Under the pieces are notes generated by a model that saw only the letters and a program-made list of their open reading frames with translations, did no database searches and was not told where the DNA came from. Below, piece after piece: positions 58,532 to 64,000 of a stretch of DNA of 64,000 nucleotides. Origin of the DNA: Cryptomeria japonica (taxonomy: Eukaryota > Streptophyta > Pinopsida > Cupressales > Cupressaceae); NCBI RefSeq assembly GCF_030272615.1, contig NC_081413.1:161694849-161758848 (forward strand), given 5' to 3'. The position numbers and the translations under genes are program-made. The number at the start of each line of letters is the position of its first letter. Position 1 is the first letter of the stretch.

Positions 58532-59551
58532 TTAAGGCTTTAATTTAGGCTGGAACAGTTCATGTTGTCCTTTCTTGTGAGGTCCCAAAGCACTTTGACC
58601 ATCATAGCCCATTCTTTTCATAATGGTAAGGCCTTTTCCATATTGATTCGTGGGAAGTTTAGCTTGTGGGATTCGCAAGGTGATAGGGTCTTTATAGATC
58701 CATTCTACTAAGTCCTCGTCTTTGGTCTCCTTTTCGTGACTCTTTCTGAGGATAAAAGGCACCAAAGTGCATGCTGACTTGACCAATGGTGCTTGAAGTA
58801 ATATTTGAGGCTTACCATGAGTTCTAGGAGAAGTTGGTAGTTGCCCAACACAAAAGAGTTGGCTTAGATTGTACTCCCCAGGATCTTCCTCTGCCATTTT
58901 CATTTTTAGCTTCTCTTGCTTTGGCATAGTGGTGTTTGAACTAGAAAGAGAGTTTGGACTTACATATGATGTGGATGGGATAACTTCTCTGATGTTGGGA
59001 ACGGTGATCTTTGGATGATGGTTGATATTGTTACAATATTTAAATGGATTTGCATCGCCCAGGATTGTAATTTCTACACCATTATGAGGGAACTTGATAC
59101 ATTGGTGATAGGTAGATGGAACAACTTGCACGGCATGTATCCAAGGTCTTCCTAATAACAAATTATATGGCAGAGGAAGGTCCAGAACTTGACATATGAT
59201 GTGCTTCACCACTGGGCCCACTCGGATTGGTAACACAACTGCTCCTTTTGAAGAACGCTCTGTATCATCATAAGCTTTTATAGTTATCTTTTTGTGGGGA
59301 TCCACTGATTCAACTGCATATTCCAATGCTATGACCAATTGTAATGTACAGATATTTCGGCCTACTCCATTGTCAATCAAGACTTGCTTGATCCTATGTT
59401 GGTTGATAAATCCTTCAATATGGAGTGAGGCATTATGAGGTTGTTGGAAGGATGTATTATCGCTTTTAGAGAAAGTGAGACATGGTGATGACCTCAGACT
59501 ACCAACCATAGCTTGAAATTGATCTGTATTTAGATTGGTAGGGACTGACAC
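58532..59551 (-). CDS. protease with C-terminal G-patch of element C
   Basis: One uninterrupted 339-codon frame. N-terminal FQAMVGSLRSSPCLTF is shared with A2 and B. The active-site region is VLIDNGVGRNICTL at about 59385-59345, with Asn in the usual Ser/Thr place and a changed GAS word, so activity is doubtful. [20 protein letters not shown] follows. A Ser-rich segment then leads to a G-patch-like end: YGKGLTIMKRMGYDGQSALG near 58650-58590. The protease would cut Gag-Pol, with the G-patch as possible nucleic-acid contact. It is probably translated as part of a polyprotein, so the ATG at 59551 need not be a true start. Confidence 0.8.
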   Translation of the reverse strand: MSVPTNLNTDQFQAMVGSLRSSPCLTFSKSDNTSFQQPHNASLHIEGFINQHRIKQVLIDNGVGRNICTLQLVIALEYAVESVDPHKKITIKAYDDTERSSKGAVVLPIRVGPVVKHIICQVLDLPLPYNLLLGRPWIHAVQVVPSTYHQCIKFPHNGVEITILGDANPFKYCNNINHHPKITVPNIREVIPSTSYVSPNSLSSSNTTMPKQEKLKMKMAEEDPGEYNLSQLFCVGQLPTSPRTHGKPQILLQAPLVKSACTLVPFILRKSHEKETKDEDLVEWIYKDPITLRIPQAKLPTNQYGKGLTIMKRMGYDGQSALGPHKKGQHELFQPKLKP

Positions 59552-59899
59552 CTCTTAGAGAGCTTGATCCAAGATTTTTTTATGAGAGGGGGATAGGCGC
59601 AAAATCTCTAAGATGGATATAAGTGTGGGCATCTTATCTAATTGTTCCACAAGGTTATACTGCTTTGGGATGGAGGTGGTGCCTTATGGAGCTGATTGAA
59701 TGGTGATCTTGCTACGACACGTAGGTAGGGCTTGGATCTTTGATGGTAATGGTTACAATTTGTTCATCGATATCATATAGGTGATTCACAATGTAATTAT
59801 AAGAAGCTCATGTATAATCATTGGTATCTGTGTTTCATCCTGAAGTGGAAGGACCCCTTTGATCTTGTGATGGAAGCAGATTCATGAACATGAGATGAT

Positions 59900-61423
59900 C
59901 ATTATTTGAGGTTTTTTGGGTCGTGTCCTTTAATTTCAATCTCTCCTCAGTCAATAAGATCCTGAACAAGATCTTTCAATTTAGGATAGTTACTTGTTTT
60001 ATGCCCTTTCCCTTGATGGAATTCACAATGTTCATTATCCCTCCACCATGGAGGTTTGACCTGAGGTTCGTAATTAGATGTCTTTGGTAAGGTCACCAGA
60101 TTTGAAGAGACCAATTGACGTAACATTGTTTCAATAGGTTCCCCTAAGGGAGTGTATGTACATTTTGGTTTATAATTTTATTGTCGTTATCTCGGTTCCT
60201 CTCACGGTGCATTGCATCCTTGATTTGGCAGGGGGGCAACCATGTTTTTCTTAGGAGGGGGGTTTTGCCCAACAAATCGGACCATGGGTTGTGCACTCTT
60301 GATAGTCCTTGCATCTACAACCCCATCATTAATGATGTTTTTGTTTTTATTCCAGAAGTTGGGTTTATCACTGTTAAAGCGCGGGTGAGGGCCATCTTTT
60401 GGTTCTTTGTATATCTTGATAAGCCCCTTTTTGGTGAGGGCTCATTCACATTTTAAACCCTGGGTGATAATGTCATTAAAAGACTCTGTGCCTTTCATGT
60501 CTAGATGGAATTCAATTTCTTTGTTCAAATTGGAAATAAATATTTCCACTAGCTCTCGTTCAAGTAACTGAAGAGAACGTCTTCTAGACATTTGTCGCCA
60601 TCATTGCAGGAAAGCTAAAAAATAGCTCCCCTGGCTTTTGCTTGGTGTTACACAGATCTGCCATGGTGACATCATGTTCTATGTTGTGTGAATAATGTGC
60701 AATGAACTTTTGGACCAATTCTTCGATTGTCCTAATGCCGCTTGTTAGTTGGGAAAACCATTGCATGGTTGTCCCTCCCAAACTCTAAGGAAAGAGGCGC
60801 ATTAGATATGTATCTTCATATGCCACTTCTAGGCAAGCTGAGTGAAATTCCCTGACATGATCTCAAGGGTCTCATTTTCCCCGATACTTTTTGAACTTAG
60901 GTGTTTCAAACCCTCATGGAAAAAATGGCATATGTAGATTCCTATCGAAGGGATAGGGACAAATATCATTAAGTAAAAAATGGGTAGTTTTCACACCACT
61001 GTGGAGTTGTTGGGCTAGATTCTCGACTTGTTGCCTCAACATGTCAATGTCATTAGAAGGAGGAGGAGGTGGGGGATTTCCTTGATGAAGGTCATATCTG
61101 AAGTTATCTCGACCTCTTCCACCCTCATTATGACTATGGTGTTCCGATGCTTTCCGTAATTGTGCAGTATCAAAATTAGAGGGTAGTTTGGTTCCCTCTT
61201 GGGAAAGTCTTAAAAAGTGAGCATCAGCATTGTTCTTGAGGATTTCATCAAAAATTTGATTGAAGAGGGGGTTGTATTGTGCCCTTTCTATTGCTTCAGG
61301 AGTGGGAGTACTAGGATTTTCATCATTTGCGTTTCCTCCAAGGGCTTCTTGGAATTCATTGAGATTTTCCTCCTCTTCCTCTTCGATTTCTAGTTGTCTA
61401 GACCTTGATCTGGTTTTAGCCAT
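59900..61423 (-). pseudogene. gag of element C
   Basis: I choose the ATG at 61423 (MAKTRSRSRQLEIEEEEEEN), since upstream codons in the same frame resemble leader. A basic start is followed by an acidic run, NPLFNQIFDEIL, a Pro6 run and CPYPFDRNLHMPFFP to 60914. After shifts the core is TTMQWFSQLTSGIRTIEEL and LCNTKQKPGELF (60781-60600), then LERELVEIFISNLNKEIEF. A knuckle CEFHQGKGHKTSNY near 60030-59990 has Tyr where A2 and B have the last Cys. Several frame changes occur. It aligns with gag of A and B throughout. Confidence 0.85.
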
Positions 61424-61887
61424 TTTGTTTGACAATTGTTGTTGAAGTTTGGTGAAAATTATTATGAGTTGGTGATGGAATGAGAGATAAATGTTTGGTG
61501 AAGTGTTTTGCATATGGATCTCTAGCACTAAAGGTTTGATGTTACCAAAGTTCTTCTATGAATTGCTTGTTGTGTGTGTTGACAATGTTTGATATGATAA
61601 GGTATAGAGAGGTCTGAGATGTGTTACATACCAAGCTATCTAGTAATGAGGATGCACTCATAGACTAGTTTTAACTATGTAGAAATGCCTCTTAGGATGA
61701 GTTTATCCTAGATGTAGAGACACTCTAAAAAGTGATGTGTTTGTTTTGATTCAAGCAATATCTAAAAAGAACTTAGGACAAGACCTCTTTATGCTTCTAG
61801 AGTTGAAATGGATTGATGATGTATGAATGTGAGAATGGATGGAATGTTTAAACTTCAATAAAAACTTTATGTTACATATGGGACAAA

Positions 61888-62367
61888 TTATTCCTCTTCT
61901 CTTTCGGGGACTAGTGGTTCTTCCTGAGCTATGTTATATGTGATGCAAATGTCTGGAAAGAAGGTAGGATTGATTTTGCCTCCCTTGTTTTTATGATTAC
62001 TCAAAGCTCTATATTGAGTAAAAGCTCTGCAGTTCAAAGACTCTTGATCAAACTCATTGGATTTTCCTTGAAGATATAGATGCATATGATGCAAGAAGGC
62101 TCTGTGTGAGACAAAAATTTGTCTATTGAGATAGAAAAATTTCCTTCTTTTGATGAAAGCCTTTGAGCTCAATGGTCTTTTCTTTAAATTGATATGTTGA
62201 TGAAGATTCTTCCGTCTCAAAATGTGAAGGATGGTCATATAATTTGATATCTTGTTTGCACTTTGTTCTTGATGTTTGTCAAATGTTGATTTTGAAATTT
62301 TGTGTTGGATGAATACTTGTTTTTGAATTGGTTTTGATTTTCTTTGACAAGAAAATAGAGCAAGCAT
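61888..62367 (-). CDS. hypothetical leader ORF of element C
   Basis: A 159-codon open frame on the sense strand of C, upstream of gag. It is strongly basic and His/Lys/Gln-rich (LRRKNLHQHINLKKRPL) and ends with an acidic tail. I recognise no domain, signal peptide or membrane segment. It could be an upstream ORF that affects gag translation or chance; the A, B and D leaders have no clear counterpart. Confidence 0.25.
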   Translation of the reverse strand: MLALFSCQRKSKPIQKQVFIQHKISKSTFDKHQEQSANKISNYMTILHILRRKNLHQHINLKKRPLSSKAFIKRRKFFYLNRQIFVSHRAFLHHMHLYLQGKSNEFDQESLNCRAFTQYRALSNHKNKGGKINPTFFPDICITYNIAQEEPLVPEREEE

Positions 62368-63489
62368 GCAAACACAATAATGTTACCTCAAAAAAGCACA
62401 AATAAGTGTGGGTCTAAATCAACCCAATCTTTGAACTCTTTGACCCCTTTGCAAATGTTTTTGTGTACATTTTTCCAAAATCCTGAAGTCGGCTCAATTT
62501 ATCACTGTTCTGACACAAAACGAAGACACTTCAAACACACTTTATCCCTAAGGTCAAATGGCCAGTTGCGATAATTTTAGCCCACATCTTGATATTTATT
62601 CAACTTTTGGTACTACATACCTTATGAATCCCACTATAGCAAGTAAGGATGTGATATACTAAGTCTTTCAAGAGCATAACAGATAGATGATCCCTATGAT
62701 GGGGGAGTCATCACTTTTATCAAGTTGCAAGTAGCCTTTCAAAAAGCCCTGTTTCTACTCAAGGAAATGTGTATGGTGAGTGTCTTGGGAATAAAACCAT
62801 CTATGCTCTTGCACTGAATTTATCACAAATATTTTCAATCAATAAAATGGGTGGGTTTATACATAAAAAGGTGTCTAGTAATTTTTGATGTTCATTCTAC
62901 AGTGACTCACTTAAGAGCCTTGTAACTTGTGGTGGGGCCCATATGTCCTTTCGGAAAGTTACATTGTAGGAACAACTATACCCAAGACTACAACTTTCGC
63001 TCACACTTGATTTCTATAGCGGCTCGAAGGATTTATCATGCGAGGTCGTTCCCAAGAGTGATGTGTCTCTTGGTAGGCCTCCCTTAAAAAGATAAAATTT
63101 TGAGTGTTACTAACACTTTTCTCTTGCACCTAGGACTACGAAAGACAAGGGAGAGGATAGTGTGTGTTAGAAGTAGGACCACTCGACAAACTTTGCACAG
63201 GTGTGCCAATCACTGAAAACACTTGATCTTTTTAACCAATTTTCATTGCAATGTGATCTAACTATTTGGAGATGTTGCTCCAACAATCATGGTGTTCTTT
63301 TTAACTTCAAAGGAAAAATGTTTTGTAAACTAGGAACTTTGAAATCCTGGTCAACTGAATTAAAAACACATTTTTTCTTTGAAGTAAATCGATTTGAGAA
63401 CAACTTTGACAAATTGGGGGTTCTTTTTACCTTGCACAAATGAAGTGTTGATTGTGATTTTTTTTTAAGTTGATGAAAGAAATGAAATT

Positions 63490-63710
63490 CGCTTTGTTAA
63501 TTTTAAGCACCAAAAATGAAGTTTGAAGTTGATTTTAAGCACCAAAATGAAGTCTTGTTTCCTAACTTACAAGAAAAGAAAAGTTTGTCTTGTTGATTTT
63601 TAAGCACCAAAAATGAAGTTTGAAGTTGCCTAACTTCCAAGAAAAGTAAAATTTGTCTTGTTGATTTTAAGCACCAAAAATGAAGTTTGAAGTTGATTTT
63701 AACTTTAAGA
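63490..63710 (-). repeat. tandem repeat in the C leader
   Basis: On the plus strand TTTTAAGCACCAAAAATGAAG (or a one-base variant) begins near 63500, 63532, 63597 and 63666, with TTTGAAGTTGATTTTAA and AGAAAAGAAAAGTTTGTCTT between. Spacing varies (about 32 to 69 bases), so this is an irregular array. Confidence 0.7.
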
Positions 63711-64000
63711 AAAGAAAGTGAATTTATTTATCCTAACTTAAAAAACAAAGTTAGCAAAATAAATTAATTGACTTCCTAAGCTTAATTTCTAAAATCCTGA
63801 AAAAAAAAAAGGGTTAATCCAAACCTGCACAAAAATCAACTGGTTAGTAAAATCCAAATGTTTGGTGGGCTTCCACAAGCCTAATATTTTTTTTTTGTTT
63901 TTCTGTTACAATTTTTTTTTTTTTTTTACAACACTCTGTTACAATAGCGCTACTTTGTGTGAAAACATAAGCGCTATTTAACACGAAAGTGCTAAATAAA

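Larger units (their letters stand above)
38434..64000 (-). mobile_element. Ty3/gypsy Tat-type element C, best-preserved copy
   Basis: Read right to left: leader from the right edge to 61424, gag, protease with G-patch, linker, RT with two RNase H domains, integrase (interrupted by D), 3' non-coding, antisense PMD gene, polypurine tract and 3' LTR ending at 38434. The 5' LTR must lie just right of 64000. It interrupts A2 at 38433, and the target-site copy next to it would be GTTAG (38429-38433). Long frames in gag, protease and RT make it the youngest autonomous-type copy here. Confidence 0.85.
61424..64000 (-). other. leader of element C, reaching the right edge
   Basis: There is no firm gene in 2.6 kb. 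It contains a 159-codon frame (listed separately), a GGGAACGACC word near 63055-63045 (minus sense) shared with the other leaders, a tandem repeat at 63490-63710 and, at the edge, AGCGCTA motifs. By comparison with B and D the PBS and 5' LTR should lie within a few hundred bases beyond 64000. Confidence 0.6.

Overview
This 64 kb window is nuclear DNA of a land plant, most likely a gymnosperm or another large-genome species (inference). It is AT-rich, and I see no ordinary host gene, rRNA, tRNA gene or CRISPR array. Almost everything recognisable is Ty3/gypsy LTR retrotransposon, mostly decayed and inserted into one another. I use working labels A to F for the families.

Layout. (1) 1-4240, minus: 5' part of A1 (gag, long leader, PBS, 5' LTR), inserted into the reverse transcriptase of E. 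(2) 4241-8760, plus: rest of E (RT, RNase H remnant, integrase, two unrecognised helical or basic reading frames). (3) 9691-13400, minus: F (gag, protease, an archaeal-type RNase H placed before RT, then RT). (4) 13858 to about 26280, plus: B, the most complete coding set (LTR, PBS, leader, gag, protease with G-patch, RT, two RNase H domains, integrase, 3' non-coding), with no 3' LTR found. (5) 26281-31782: unassigned old DNA with one L1-type LINE RT scrap. (6) 31783-38433, plus: A2 (LTR carrying a tRNA-derived SINE, leader with about 300-bp tandem repeats, gag, protease). (7) 38434 to beyond 64000, minus: C, inserted into A2. Its 3' LTR and polypurine tract are at 38434-39865, an antisense plant-mobile-domain (PMD) gene lies between that LTR and integrase, and pol and gag run to 61423 with the leader reaching the right edge. 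(8) 45727-54722, plus: D, a non-autonomous relative nested in C's integrase. It has two LTR copies, a Ser/Pro-rich reading frame in place of gag-pol, and part of its own antisense PMD gene.

The coding logic is that of the Tat-type plant gypsy group: gag with a C-x2-H-x4-H-x4-C knuckle, aspartic protease, RT, a gypsy RNase H that has lost its first acidic residue, a second archaeal-type RNase H that keeps its acidic residues, and integrase. B and C carry the second RNase H after RT; F carries it before RT. Most genes have stops or frameshifts. C is best preserved and therefore probably youngest.

Most worth following: the antisense PMD gene with its own TATA box and apparent intron; short motif clusters that look family-specific and recur in both the 5' leader and the PMD intron of the same family; non-coding leader blocks conserved across families; the SINE with a perfect 14-bp target-site duplication; and the unusual ORF of D. 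All boundaries come from reading the sequence by eye.
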